Of a stretch of 33,661 nt of DNA, positions 1 through 8,645 are shown piece by piece; position 1 is the first letter of the stretch, and the number at the start of each line of letters is the position of its first letter. The notes beneath the pieces were generated by a model. The model saw only the letters and a program-made list of their open reading frames with translations, was not told the origin of the DNA and ran no database searches. A program made the position numbers and the translations under genes. Where the stretch lies: NCBI GenBank assembly GCA_024102795.1, contig JAGFJK010000011.1, positions 1 to 33,661 on the forward strand, written 5' to 3'. This DNA comes from Pirellulaceae bacterium. Lineage in GTDB: Bacteria; Planctomycetota; Planctomycetia; Pirellulales; Pirellulaceae.

Positions 1-292
1 CGTGCACTTCTCGCTCGGCGTCCGCTCGACTTTCGTCAGCCGTCCCGGGACGGCCCTCGGTCCCGCTACGCAACGCATACCCGCAGGGGGCGCCTCCAGG
101 GGGTGGGGGCACAACGCAACCGGCTCCAGCGGAAAATCGCTCCGAGAACATGGCGGCCAAGACCGGGATGAGGCCGCCAGGCACAGCACACGGCAGCCCG
201 GCAACTCACCTGCTATATTGCCGGCAACCGCCACTCACGGCGAACCGTTCCCCCAGTCCACTCCCAATCCACCGCTCGCCCGAGAACCGACC

Positions 293-3277
293 ATGTCCGT
301 CTGGATTGCCGCAGCGCGAGGCGACGTAGACACCGTGGCCCGCTACCTTGCCGACGGCGGAGACGCCGACCGCCGCGACGTGGACGGACGAACCCCACTC
401 ATGCACGCCTGCCAGCACGGGCAACTGGCCATCGTCCAACTGCTGCTCGACGCCGGCGCCAACGTCCACCTGCAACTCAACGCCTCCCGTACCAACTCGG
501 CGGCCAACGACGAAAACAATACCGCCGACGAACAAGATGATGATCACGAAGACGAAATCGCCAACTATGACCAAGACGAACACGATGATGAAGAACACGA
601 CGATGACAATGACGAAGATGAAGATGAAGATGAAGATGAAGATGAACACGACGTCGAGCAAACCTGCGCCCTGCTCGAAGCCTGCCAGGGCTACGCCGAC
701 TCCCGGAACAGGCTCGAAATCGTCCGCCTGCTGCTCGACGCCGGCGCCAGCCCTCACGTGACGAACAACCAGCGGGACACGCCGCTGCTGGCGGCCGCCA
801 GCAGCGAGGACCCCGAACTGGTCCGCCTCCTGCTCTCCCGCGGAGCCGACGCGAACGCGGCCGACCTGGAAGGCCAGACGCCCCTGCTGGCCGCGCTCAG
901 CACCGACGAAGACCGCGACGCGATCCACCGCATCGTCGAGGACCTGCTGGCCGCCGGCGTCGATCTCCAGCACGCCGACCACGAGGGCCAGACGCCGCTG
1001 ATGCTCGCCGCCGCCAACGCCTACACCGACCTCGTCCAACGCCTGCTCGACCAAGGCGCCGCCGTCGACGCGATCGACAACGAAGGCCGTACGGCCCTGA
1101 CGCGGGCCATCGAATCGCTGGCCAACCTGGCCTACAACGCGCGGCAGTCCGCGTTCGACCCGGACGAAAAACTCGCAGCCCTGCAGCAGTTGGGCATCGA
1201 CGCGAACTCCGCCGTCGCGCAATCGCTGATCCACTCGGACAGTTCCGGACCCGACCAACTGGCGTTCGCCATGTCGGGAGCGGAGTCGGTGGAGCAGTTC
1301 GAGGCGACTCGCGCCGCTGGCATCACCTGGCTCAACCAGATCATCGACCTGCTGCTCCAACACCACTGTCCCTACGGCAACGCCGCTCCGGACCTGGCCA
1401 AGGCGGGCCGCTGGGACCTGCTCCGCTCGGCCCTGGCCCAAGGACTGGACCTGGATCTGAACGCGACGGACCCCTCGGGCCAGACCGCCTTGACCGAGGC
1501 GGTTGATCGGGCCGACGTCGACTCCGTGCGGACGCTGCTCGAACTGGGCGCCGACCCCAACGCCGGCAACTACTTCGGGGAAACGCCGCTGATGGCCGTC
1601 AAGAACAGCCGGCGAGGTCTGGCCTGCGCCCGGTTACTGGTCGAAGCCGGTGCCGACCTCGACTGGAAAGCGGAAGACGGCGTCGGTCTGCTCGAAGCAA
1701 CGGTCAACGACGGCGATCCGGAAAAGGTCGAGTTCTTCCTGCAGTTGGGCGCGGACGCTCGCCAAGGCACGTCGCTGCTGCGCGCGGCTCGGCGGGGAAA
1801 CGCGGACATCGTCCAGATGCTGCTGCGGCACGGCGCCGATCCGCGGGCCGTTCCGGCCGTCGATGAGCAGGTGGTGCTGGCCGGATTCGAGGCCGGGACG
1901 ACGCCGCTGATGGTGGCCGCCGCACAGGGGTTCGGCCCGATCGTCGAGTTGCTGCTGGCCGCGGGCGCGGACCCGCGAGCGGCGGACCATTCCGGCCGCA
2001 CGGCCATCGAACTGGCCATGCAACACGGCCAGTTGGCGATCGCCGATCGACTTCGCCCGCTCGCCGATGCGGTCTCCCGCACCAGGGACTACACGGCCGC
2101 CTTGTTTCCGTCCGTGGAAAGCGGCCACGAGGAGCACGTCCGCGAGTGCCTCGACAACGGAGCGGACGCGAACGTTCGAGCGGACTACGGCCTGACGCCC
2201 CTGATCGTGGCCGCCCGGGACGGCCACCAGCGGATCGTGGAACTGTTGCTGGCCGCCGGCGCCGACGCGAACGCCCGCTCCGACGCCGGCTACAGCGGCA
2301 ACCACACGCCGCTTCGTTGCGCGGTCGCCCGCAATCACACCGAAATCGTCCGCCGGTTGCTGGCGGCCGGCGCCGACCCAACACTGACGTACGAATACAG
2401 CTCCATTCCAGCCGAAAAACGCAACACGATCGTCCCGTCGCTGGGTAGCGCCTTGCATGACGCGACCCGCAACGGCAACCTGCAGGTTGTCGACCTGCTG
2501 CTGGAACATGGCGCCGGCCTGAACCTGCGCGACGAGCACTCCGGCGAAACACCGCTGGTCTCGGCCGTGCGCTGCCGCCAGTGGGCGACCGCCAGGCATC
2601 TGCTGGACCGGGGCGCGACCAGGCTGGCGCACGACGCGGACTACCTGGAAGTGCTCGACTTTCCCGACCGCTCCAGCACGCCGGACTTCGCGGAATCCAT
2701 CCGGCAGGTCGAAGCGTTATGCGGCACTCCCGCGGAAGAAATCAGCAATATCCCCGGCGCCTTCGCCTTGACGGTCAAGTCGGACGACGCGCCGGCGGAG
2801 TACGACAACAGCGAACAAGGTTGCCGGCTGCGATTTGAGTCGGACGCGGAACTGGACCGCAAGAAATGGCGGACGCTCGACGCCGCCTACGACGACTGCC
2901 TGCGCCGCGGCCACCTGCTGATCGATTCAGGGATGCCGTTTCTGGGAGGCGACAAGCGATATCTTTACCTGTTGCCCACGGACAACGTCTACGCGGCGCT
3001 CGCCTGCCTGGCCGTGAGGGGCAACGAGGTGGAACTTTCCACGAGCGACATCATCCGGTGGCTGCGGGAGTTCGCGGAGGAACATCCGTTCCGGCTCCGC
3101 GGCTGCCGCTTCGACACCGTGGTGATCGAACTGCTGAGCCGCCCGGCGAATGTCGAGGCCGCCGCGCAAGCGCTGTACGAGTTCTGCCCGGATCTGGTGC
3201 AGCAGAACTTTGGAACGCTGGGAGCCCTGGTCAACCATCTGGAGAACCACCGGCTCGTGACGCTCTGGTGGGACTGA
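293..3277 (+). CDS. Ankyrin-repeat protein with acidic insert and DUF4253-like C-terminal domain (994 aa)
   Basis: The frame is open from the window edge, but the first convincing start is the ATG at 293, whose product begins MSVWIAAARGDVDTVARYL, the first helix pair of an ankyrin repeat. About a dozen ankyrin units follow (TPL..A...G....V..LL..GAD consensus) to about residue 800, and they normally act as a protein-binding solenoid. Residues ~70-123 are a low-complexity Asp/Glu insert between two repeats, partly encoded by a GAAGAT microsatellite. Residues ~820-994 are not ankyrin: they contain the stretch YEFCPDLVQQNFGTLGALV and end LWWD, which I read as the DUF4253 family (function unknown, sometimes linked to immunity proteins). 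No signal peptide or membrane segment is seen, so it is probably cytoplasmic. The ribosome site at 293 is weak. The 3' end overlaps the convergent gene by 47 bp. The ankyrin call is secure; the DUF4253 call is moderate. Confidence 0.9.
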   Translation: MSVWIAAARGDVDTVARYLADGGDADRRDVDGRTPLMHACQHGQLAIVQLLLDAGANVHLQLNASRTNSAANDENNTADEQDDDHEDEIANYDQDEHDDEEHDDDNDEDEDEDEDEDEHDVEQTCALLEACQGYADSRNRLEIVRLLLDAGASPHVTNNQRDTPLLAAASSEDPELVRLLLSRGADANAADLEGQTPLLAALSTDEDRDAIHRIVEDLLAAGVDLQHADHEGQTPLMLAAANAYTDLVQRLLDQGAAVDAIDNEGRTALTRAIESLANLAYNARQSAFDPDEKLAALQQLGIDANSAVAQSLIHSDSSGPDQLAFAMSGAESVEQFEATRAAGITWLNQIIDLLLQHHCPYGNAAPDLAKAGRWDLLRSALAQGLDLDLNATDPSGQTALTEAVDRADVDSVRTLLELGADPNAGNYFGETPLMAVKNSRRGLACARLLVEAGADLDWKAEDGVGLLEATVNDGDPEKVEFFLQLGADARQGTSLLRAARRGNADIVQMLLRHGADPRAVPAVDEQVVLAGFEAGTTPLMVAAAQGFGPIVELLLAAGADPRAADHSGRTAIELAMQHGQLAIADRLRPLADAVSRTRDYTAALFPSVESGHEEHVRECLDNGADANVRADYGLTPLIVAARDGHQRIVELLLAAGADANARSDAGYSGNHTPLRCAVARNHTEIVRRLLAAGADPTLTYEYSSIPAEKRNTIVPSLGSALHDATRNGNLQVVDLLLEHGAGLNLRDEHSGETPLVSAVRCRQWATARHLLDRGATRLAHDADYLEVLDFPDRSSTPDFAESIRQVEALCGTPAEEISNIPGAFALTVKSDDAPAEYDNSEQGCRLRFESDAELDRKKWRTLDAAYDDCLRRGHLLIDSGMPFLGGDKRYLYLLPTDNVYAALACLAVRGNEVELSTSDIIRWLREFAEEHPFRLRGCRFDTVVIELLSRPANVEAAAQALYEFCPDLVQQNFGTLGALVNHLENHRLVTLWWD
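614..643 (+). repeat. (GAAGAT)5 in-frame microsatellite
   Basis: Five perfect tandem copies of GAAGAT encode alternating Glu-Asp inside the ankyrin gene, embedded in a longer GAT/GAC/GAA-rich stretch (about 500-655). A six-base unit keeps frame, so slippage would change the length of the acidic linker without breaking the protein. Confidence 0.95.
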
Positions 3278-4829
3278 CCGCCTCGAAACCCAGAAACCCC
3301 AACAGCTCCGCGTCCTCAATCGACGCGGGGTCCGAGTGCCGGCGGCCCCGCAAGTGCGGCGGCACGGCCGGCCGGCGCAGCCGCAGATAATCGAACGACG
3401 CCACCAGATCGGGCCGGCCTTGTGGAATCACGCGAGTATTATGCAGTTGCGGCGCGAACCGCGAGGCCGTGCCGTAGTCGGTATAGACGGTCAGGCCCAC
3501 CTGCAACTGCCGCGGCATGTCGGGCCGATGATAGCGGCGATGCACGGTCCACTCACCGCCGTCCAGTCGCCGCAGCAGGACAAAGTGCTCGCCCAGCCGG
3601 GCGATCCGGATTTCGGCGCGGTCGCTGGCCAGCGGTTCGATTTCGGGGCGCGAGTTGCCGCGGACCGTCGTCTTGACCTCAAAGGCAAACCGGCCGGGCG
3701 GCTGAGCGGCACCGAGCGACAGGAAGATGTAGTTCTCGCCGCCGGGCTGCCAGCCCGTGGCGGCCGGCGCGCGGGGAGTGCGAATCATCAGCCCGCCCAG
3801 CGAATAGTCGGAACGCGGCGCGCCGCGGCCGTCGCGGTTGCTGGCAATCACGCTGGTCGTGGCCACAAAATCGCCCGCCACCTCCTTGAACAACAGCACG
3901 CCACGGTAGTCGTTGTACCAGGTGCTGGTGCGCGGGACCAGCGTCAGCCAGCCGGCGCGCGTGCGGCCAATGTCGAACCGTTCGAGCTGGTCGGCTCCGG
4001 TCCGCTCCACTTGATACACTCGCTGCCAGTTGCCGATCGTCGCCGCGTCGTCGAACTCGTCGCTCAAGGACACGAGATCGTCAGCGGCGTTCACGGTGGA
4101 GTCCGCTGGCGGCGAGGGAATCGGCCGCGCTGCCGGCTGGGCTGGCATGCTACGGTTCGCGGTCGGCGCCAGGCCAGCCAATGGCCTCATCCGCACGCGG
4201 TGAAACGTGGTGGCGCTGTCCCAGGCGCCTAGCCCCAGCGACCCGGTGTCCGGCAGACGCCAGAGGTCCAGCAGCGCCAGGTCGGAGCCGTCGGTGCGAT
4301 ACGCTACGAGCGGCTTGCCGTCGAGCAGCGCTTCGACGCGGTCCTTGCGCACTCGGACTTCGGCCAGGTAGCGGCGGTTGTTCTCCAGCCGGATGTTGTC
4401 GACGCGCGTCGGGTTGTCGCGCATCGTGCGCCCGGCGATATTCTGAATTCCGGCCAGGTGCTGGCCCCAGCCGTCGATGTCCAGCGTCGCCTGGTTGCCG
4501 CCGGCAACGAAGATCAAGGCGATGGAATGCTCGCCGCCGCGGCGAGTGAACTCGACCTGCAAGTCGTATTCCGCCACCTTCTTCCAAGGCAACGTCAGCC
4601 GGGCACCGGTCGCGGCGTCCACGGTCAGTTCGCCGCCGGACTTGCGCCACTGGCCGGCAACGCTCTGCCTGGCCGGATCGAGGTCCGCCAGCAGGTCGAT
4701 CCACGGTCGCTCGTCGGCCGGCTGGCCGGCCGGATCCCGCGGAGCCGACGGCTCGTCCGCCTGCACGGCCGTGCAGCAGCCGGACATGATCAGCGCGCAG
4801 GCCAGGTGCCACGGGAACTGCCGCTTCAT
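3231..4829 (-). CDS. Secreted two-domain concanavalin-like (jelly-roll) protein (532 aa)
   Basis: The start ATG at 4829 has a good ribosome site (GGAG, 7 bases upstream). The N-terminus is a signal peptide (MKRQFPWHLACALIMSGCC, then AVQA before DEPSAP); the SGC could be a weak lipobox, but a VQA signal peptidase I site is equally plausible. Residues ~70-215 resemble the 3-keto-disaccharide hydrolase/GH16-like sandwiches common in planctomycetes (GGNQATLDIDGWGQH, then SLGLGAWDSATTFHRVRM). After a Pro-rich linker, residues ~255-495 form a second sandwich (SLSDEFDD..IGNWQRVYQVE, then LGGLMIRTP) resembling DUF1349-type lectin-like domains. No catalytic residues can be assigned; carbohydrate binding outside the cytoplasm is an inference. 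The last 47 bases overlap the end of the convergent ankyrin gene. Confidence 0.8.
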   Translation of the reverse strand: MKRQFPWHLACALIMSGCCTAVQADEPSAPRDPAGQPADERPWIDLLADLDPARQSVAGQWRKSGGELTVDAATGARLTLPWKKVAEYDLQVEFTRRGGEHSIALIFVAGGNQATLDIDGWGQHLAGIQNIAGRTMRDNPTRVDNIRLENNRRYLAEVRVRKDRVEALLDGKPLVAYRTDGSDLALLDLWRLPDTGSLGLGAWDSATTFHRVRMRPLAGLAPTANRSMPAQPAARPIPSPPADSTVNAADDLVSLSDEFDDAATIGNWQRVYQVERTGADQLERFDIGRTRAGWLTLVPRTSTWYNDYRGVLLFKEVAGDFVATTSVIASNRDGRGAPRSDYSLGGLMIRTPRAPAATGWQPGGENYIFLSLGAAQPPGRFAFEVKTTVRGNSRPEIEPLASDRAEIRIARLGEHFVLLRRLDGGEWTVHRRYHRPDMPRQLQVGLTVYTDYGTASRFAPQLHNTRVIPQGRPDLVASFDYLRLRRPAVPPHLRGRRHSDPASIEDAELLGFLGFEAVSPTRASRAGGSPDG

Positions 4830-5037
4830 CTTGATCTCCGCGCGGGGTCGGGGTGGAAGATGCGGTGGGTAGCTGGCGGGTAGCGTGCTGTCTACGGTCG
4901 CGCCCGAGGCCAGGCCGGCGCTCCAGTTTAACGTACGCGGCCGGCCGGTACGATGACCAATTCACCTCCCGGCGGCCGCTCGGCTGGCCGCCGCCCGGAC
5001 CGCCGCCAATGAGTAGATGGGCGCTGCGCCGCCAGGA

Positions 5038-5253
5038 TTACAGGAAAAGTTCGTCCGCCACCGGAGAACCCGCTTGGGACAATCGGGCAACTTGTGTGTG
5101 GAGCGATAGTCCCCAATCGCTCACCGCGGCGGACCGAGTCCGCAGTTCACGCAGCCAGAACCGCACCGTTTCGGCCTCGGACGAATCCTGGAACTGGTCA
5201 CACTGGGCTTCGACCAGGCGTTTCCTTCGTGGGGTTCGTTCATAGTCATCCAT
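5038..5253 (-). CDS. Doubtful small protein overlapping repeat copy A (71 aa)
   Basis: A minus-strand frame starting MDDYERTPRRKRLVE has a GGGAAGG sequence directly against the ATG, too close for a normal ribosome site. The first ~45 residues look like a plausible amphipathic helix (SSEAETVRFWLRELRTRSAA), but the last ~26 are simply the translation of the hairpin and dispersed repeat A. The related repeats B and C lie in intergenic gaps with no matching gene, which argues against coding. I recognise no family. It may be a real small gene that has read into a repeat, or a chance frame. Confidence 0.25.
   Translation of the reverse strand: MDDYERTPRRKRLVEAQCDQFQDSSEAETVRFWLRELRTRSAAVSDWGLSLHTQVARLSQAGSPVADELFL
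5051..5093 (-). repeat. Dispersed intergenic repeat, copy A (inverted)
   Basis: Read on the minus strand this matches copies B (7888-7933) and C (10015-10060): CAAG, then GCCCGAT, GTCC, CAAGCGGGTTCT and GGTGGCGGACG in the same order. It differs by small deletions near CAAGT(GCG) and in the C run. Copy A and copy C share the extra GGTGGCGGACG end, which copy B has lost. All three copies lie between genes. Confidence 0.75.
5101..5122. repeat. Perfect 7-bp inverted repeat (hairpin)
   Basis: GAGCGAT (5101-5107) pairs with ATCGCTC (5116-5122) around an 8-base loop containing CCCC. It lies 8 bp beyond repeat copy A and may be part of the same element. There is no T tract, so it is not an obvious terminator. 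Confidence 0.6.
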
Positions 5254-5375
5254 CCTTCCCGGAGCGGCTGCATACAAAATCTGCCACGCACATCCGGTAT
5301 GGTTTCTGGATGGTAACCCGGTTGTCGGCTACAGTAGGTACGGCATCACGAGTTCAATTCTTCGAGGTACCTGCG

Positions 5376-7067
5376 ATGATCACGCGACTCTTTCCCATCC
5401 TGCCGGCACTGGCCGCCATTTTGCTATCTGTTTCCAACGCCGGGGCGGCCGCGGCCGAGCAGTGGCTGACGTTTCCCGGCGGCGAGGGGCCGGGAAAGGG
5501 GAAGAAGATCGTCTTCATCGCGGCCGAGGAATCGTACCGGTCGGAATTGTCGATGCCGCTGATGGCCCGCATCCTCTCGCGACACGGGTTCGATTGCACG
5601 GTACTGTTCGCGATCGACGCCGCCAGTGGCACGATCGACCCTCGGGTGAAGGACAACATCCCAGGACTCGACCAGCTTGAATCGGCGGATTTGCTGGTGG
5701 CCTTCATGCGGTGGCGCGAACTGCCGGACGAGCAGATGAAGCGGATCATCGACTATACCGAATCGGGCCGGCCGATCATCGGCATCCGCAACGCCACGCA
5801 CCCGTTTCGCTACGCCACGCGGCCCGACAGCCCGTATGCCAGGTACGATTCGGCCAGCCAGGACCCGGCGGGCGGCTGGGGGCGGCAGGTGCTGGGCGAA
5901 ACGTGGGTCTCGCACTACGGCAAGAACCTGGTGGAGAGCACGCGCTGCGACGTGATCAACTTCGCCGCCGGGCATCCGATCTTCCGCGGCACGCATCGCA
6001 GCTTCTGGATTCCCGACGACGTGTATGGCGTCAGCGACCAACTGGCCGGTGACAGCCAGCCGATGTTGCTCGGCCAGCCGCTGGCCGGCTGGACCGCCGA
6101 CGCTCAGCCGGTCACCGACAAGCCGCCCGTGCCGATCGCCTGGACGAAGAGCTACACCGGATCGGCCGGCAAGACGGCCCGCGTGTTCACCACCACGATG
6201 GGACACGGCGACGCATTCCGGGTCGAGGATTTTCGCCGCATGATCGCCAACGCCTGCTACTGGTGCCTGGGCCTGGAAGACGCTGTCGATCCGCACTCGG
6301 ACGTGTCGATCGTGGGCACCTACGAGCCGGGTCCGGCGGGCGGCAAGGGCTTTCAAGCGGGCCTGAAGCCGGCGGATCGGCTGTTGGCGATGCCCGAACC
6401 GCCGCCCGCGCCGGTTCGCCGGGCGTCGGTCACGCCAGTCGACGACACGCAGCCCGGCTGGCGAACGCTGGCCGCCGAGGACTTTGCCCAGGTCAACAGC
6501 GGCGACGACACGTGGAGCTGGCGCGACGGAGTGCTGCACTGCACGGGTCAGCCGGTCAGCGTGATCCGTTCGGCCAAACAGTTCCAGAACTTCGAGATCC
6601 TCGTCGAGTGGATGCATGAGAAGCCGGCCGGCAACAGCGGCGTGTTCGTGTGGGTCACGCCGGAGTCGATCGAGCGGTTGACGGCGGCGGGCAAGCCGGG
6701 GCTTCCCCAGGGGATCGAAGTGCAGGTACTCGACCATGGGTTCACCGACATGATGAAAGCCCGCGGCGCGAAGACCGACTGGTTCGGCACCAACGGCGAC
6801 GTGTTTGCCGTGGGAGTCAAGATGAAGCCGTTCCCGCCCCTCTCGCCCGACGGCAGCCGCAGCTACCCGCGCCGCCACATGGCCCACGGCCACGGGCGGT
6901 GGAACCAGTATTACATCCGCGCGGTCGATGGCGAGGTGCGGCTGTGGGTCAATGGCGTCGAGGTCTCCGGCGGCAGCGACTGCGAACCGTCATCCGGCTA
7001 CCTCTGCCTGGAAAGCGAAGGCTCGCCGATCCAGTTCCGCAAGCTGCGCATCCGCGAGCTGCCGTAA
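5376..7067 (+). CDS. Secreted ThuA-like domain + DUF1080 (3-keto-disaccharide hydrolase) fusion (563 aa)
   Basis: The start is the ATG at 5376, with GAGG 8 bases upstream and a clean signal peptide (MITRLFPILPALAAILLSV, cleavage near AGAAAA). Residues ~42-285 are a ThuA-like (class I glutamine amidotransferase-like) fold: KKIVFIAAEESYRSELSMP, a LVAFMRWRELPDEQ segment and VFTTTMGHGDAF. Residues ~360-563 are a DUF1080 jelly roll (GWRTLAAEDF; NFEILVEWMHEKPAGNSGVFV; final SGYLCLESEGSPIQFRKLRI), a family with members that cleave 3-keto-glycosides. This fusion is common in planctomycetes and is thought to act on exported or periplasmic sugars; the actual substrate is not visible. It is convergent with the downstream thioredoxin gene. 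No frameshift or missing segment is seen. Confidence 0.9.
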   Translation: MITRLFPILPALAAILLSVSNAGAAAAEQWLTFPGGEGPGKGKKIVFIAAEESYRSELSMPLMARILSRHGFDCTVLFAIDAASGTIDPRVKDNIPGLDQLESADLLVAFMRWRELPDEQMKRIIDYTESGRPIIGIRNATHPFRYATRPDSPYARYDSASQDPAGGWGRQVLGETWVSHYGKNLVESTRCDVINFAAGHPIFRGTHRSFWIPDDVYGVSDQLAGDSQPMLLGQPLAGWTADAQPVTDKPPVPIAWTKSYTGSAGKTARVFTTTMGHGDAFRVEDFRRMIANACYWCLGLEDAVDPHSDVSIVGTYEPGPAGGKGFQAGLKPADRLLAMPEPPPAPVRRASVTPVDDTQPGWRTLAAEDFAQVNSGDDTWSWRDGVLHCTGQPVSVIRSAKQFQNFEILVEWMHEKPAGNSGVFVWVTPESIERLTAAGKPGLPQGIEVQVLDHGFTDMMKARGAKTDWFGTNGDVFAVGVKMKPFPPLSPDGSRSYPRRHMAHGHGRWNQYYIRAVDGEVRLWVNGVEVSGGSDCEPSSGYLCLESEGSPIQFRKLRIRELP

Positions 7068-7106
7068 AGACGGGCGAAAGCAACTCCGCTGGAACCGCGA
7101 TCCGCG

Positions 7107-7790
7107 TTACGGTTTGCGCGAGCGAGCGAAGCGGATCAGGCAGCCGATGGGAACCGTCTCGTGCGGCGCCGGCTTCTTGTTCTCCAGCGCGGCTGCCACC
7201 GCCGGCTCGACGTATTGCTGAGTCACCTTGGCCGGGTCGGCGCTGTTGTCCCAGGCTCCCATGTAAACCACTCGCCGCTGGCGGTCGAGCACAAAGAACT
7301 CCGGCGTGCGCAGGGCCCCGAACTGGCGGGCGATCTGCTGCGACTCGTCGAACAGGTAGGGAAACAGAAAACCTTTCTCCTCGGCCCGCTGCTTCATGTT
7401 GGCCAGGCTGTCCGCCTCGATCTGGTTGACATTGATCGCCACCACTCCCACGCGGCTGTCCGCGCCGGCGTGCTTCCTGGCGAAGGCATTCAGCCGGTCC
7501 TCGTAGTCGACCGCGTACGGGCAACTGTTGCAGGTGAAGGCCACGACCACCACCTCCTTGCCTTCGAAATCGGCCAGCGAGTGCTGCTTGCCGTCCACGC
7601 CCGGCAACTGCTTCCAGACCGGCGCGGGGTCGAGATAATTCAGCACCGGATTGAATTCTCCGGCCCGCGCCGCTTGGGACCCAGCCACGATGATCAGCGC
7701 CGCCAACAGGGCGACATACGGACGGCGAACCACCGTCGCTCGACGGTGTGCGGCTTCGAACTCGGAAGACAAACTGCCTGGCGGCATCAT
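7107..7790 (-). CDS. Exported thioredoxin-fold (redoxin/AhpC-TSA-like) protein (227 aa)
   Basis: The start ATG at 7790 has an AGAGAGGA ribosome site about 7 bases upstream. An N-terminal membrane segment or signal peptide (PYVALLAALIIVAGSQAARA, residues ~24-43) exports the protein. The thioredoxin-like domain follows: SLADFEGKEVVVVAFTCNSCPYAV holds a CxxC pair (C87, C90) with Pro after it, and RTPEFFVLD carries the cis-Pro after the Thr. The C-terminus (PHETVPIGCLIRF) matches the conserved tail of the planctomycete thioredoxin-family/redoxin proteins whose usual motif is CNHCP. It probably acts as a periplasmic thiol-disulfide reductant or peroxidase-like protein; the partner is unknown. It is transcribed away from the ATPase module and convergent with the ThuA-DUF1080 gene. 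Confidence 0.85.
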   Translation of the reverse strand: MMPPGSLSSEFEAAHRRATVVRRPYVALLAALIIVAGSQAARAGEFNPVLNYLDPAPVWKQLPGVDGKQHSLADFEGKEVVVVAFTCNSCPYAVDYEDRLNAFARKHAGADSRVGVVAINVNQIEADSLANMKQRAEEKGFLFPYLFDESQQIARQFGALRTPEFFVLDRQRRVVYMGAWDNSADPAKVTQQYVEPAVAAALENKKPAPHETVPIGCLIRFARSRKP

Positions 7791-7887
7791 CTGGCAATCC
7801 TCTCTGGTCGGCGAGCAAACGCTGAAAATCCTGACGACGGGCCGATTATCGCCCGGCAGCCGCGGAAATTCCAGCCGGGCAGGGAAT

Positions 7888-7933
7888 AGTTGCTGGCAAG
7901 TGCGGCCCGATTGTCCCCAAGCTGGTTCTTCGG
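7888..7933 (+). repeat. Dispersed intergenic repeat, copy B
   Basis: This 46-bp sequence matches copy C (10015-10060) at 41 of 46 positions in the same orientation, by hand alignment: AGTTGCT, two different bases, CAAGTGCGGCCCGAT, then GTCCCCAAGC and GGTTCTT. It lies in the 270-bp gap between the thioredoxin gene start and the DUF4276 stop codon, so B and C bracket the ATPase/DUF4276 pair. The rest of that gap shows no gene. Confidence 0.85.
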
Positions 7934-8060
7934 GGGGTCACAAAAAGGCATTCAGTACCTTTGTGGCGTCGGAACACGAGCCGGAAATCACCCTCTACCA
8001 CACCGTCGGCGCCCTTTCCAAGCCGGAATTCACCCACGGATTCTGGTGAGAAGGCCAAAC

Positions 8061-8645
8061 TCAAGAGTCTTTGCTCTTCGCTGCCTCGACACCAACCAGA
8101 CGCCGGATCCCCGCGACAAGGTTTCGAAAACTGGGCGAACGACCGTTCTCCGGGTCAAGACACGATCCGATCGCACGGGAGCCTTCGACCGGCTGGTATC
8201 TCTGGTTCGTCAGTTTCCTAAGTTCTTCTTTCGCCGAGTGGAGTCGCTCCGGAGCGCAAAACTTCCGCTTGCCTTGCTGGGCGGCGATTCCCTTCAGGCC
8301 AAGACCCTGCTCCACCGCCCGCAGGTCGGCCAGGTAGAACGACTCGAGTTCCCTGCACGCGATTCGTATCAGCACCCCACGACGCCCCGCCTGATTGCAG
8401 AGTTGCTCCAGCCTTTGTTTGATGACCGCACAATCGGGGTGGGCATCCTGGTCTCGCATCACAACAAACAGGGCGTTCGGGCTTCGATAACCCCGAAGGC
8501 GTCTTACCAGTTGGCCTTCGAGGTCCTGTTTGCCCTCAAAGGTGATAAAACGAGGCTTTACGTCGTCCGGGATCAGCTTCGGCAAGAGGCCCTCCAGCAT
8601 CGCGGCGGCGGAACGCTCTTCCAGAAAGAATACCAGCTCTCTCAT
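8061..8645 (-). CDS. DUF4276 family protein, putative TOPRIM-like effector (194 aa)
   Basis: The ATG at 8645 overlaps the TGA of the upstream ATPase gene in an ATGA arrangement, so the two are translationally coupled. The sequence fits DUF4276: an early acidic pair (LVFFLEE, E9/E10), a strand with a DxD motif (FVVMRDQDAHPDC, D65 and D67), and CRELESFYLAD at about 98-106. These acidic positions resemble the TOPRIM layout of metal-dependent nucleases and topoisomerases. DUF4276 genes are often found directly after AAA/SMC-like ATPase genes. I infer that this is the nuclease or effector half of a two-gene defence module; it could instead be a regulatory partner. No signal peptide. Length is normal for the family. 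Confidence 0.8.
   Translation of the reverse strand: MRELVFFLEERSAAAMLEGLLPKLIPDDVKPRFITFEGKQDLEGQLVRRLRGYRSPNALFVVMRDQDAHPDCAVIKQRLEQLCNQAGRRGVLIRIACRELESFYLADLRAVEQGLGLKGIAAQQGKRKFCAPERLHSAKEELRKLTNQRYQPVEGSRAIGSCLDPENGRSPSFRNLVAGIRRLVGVEAAKSKDS

Larger units (their letters stand above)
4830..5375. other. Divergent intergenic region with a dispersed repeat and a hairpin
   Basis: This 546-bp gap separates two divergently transcribed exported-protein genes, so it should hold both promoters, but I could not pick a convincing -35/-10 pair. It contains repeat copy A (5051-5093), a hairpin (5101-5122) and one weak small reading frame on the minus strand (5038-5253). The rest shows nothing recognisable. 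Confidence 0.5.

Noticed and set aside
18-292. N-terminal extension of the ankyrin protein to the window edge
   Set aside because: The 97 extra residues are Pro/Arg/Gly-rich with no domain, as expected from GC-rich noncoding sequence, while the ATG at 293 starts directly in an ankyrin helix.
206-1441. Long minus-strand frame with an FIFIFIF repeat, antisense to the ankyrin gene
   Set aside because: The Phe/Ile run is just the reverse of the GAAGAT microsatellite, there is no domain or hydrophobic pattern beyond this, and the opposite strand has clear ankyrin repeats.
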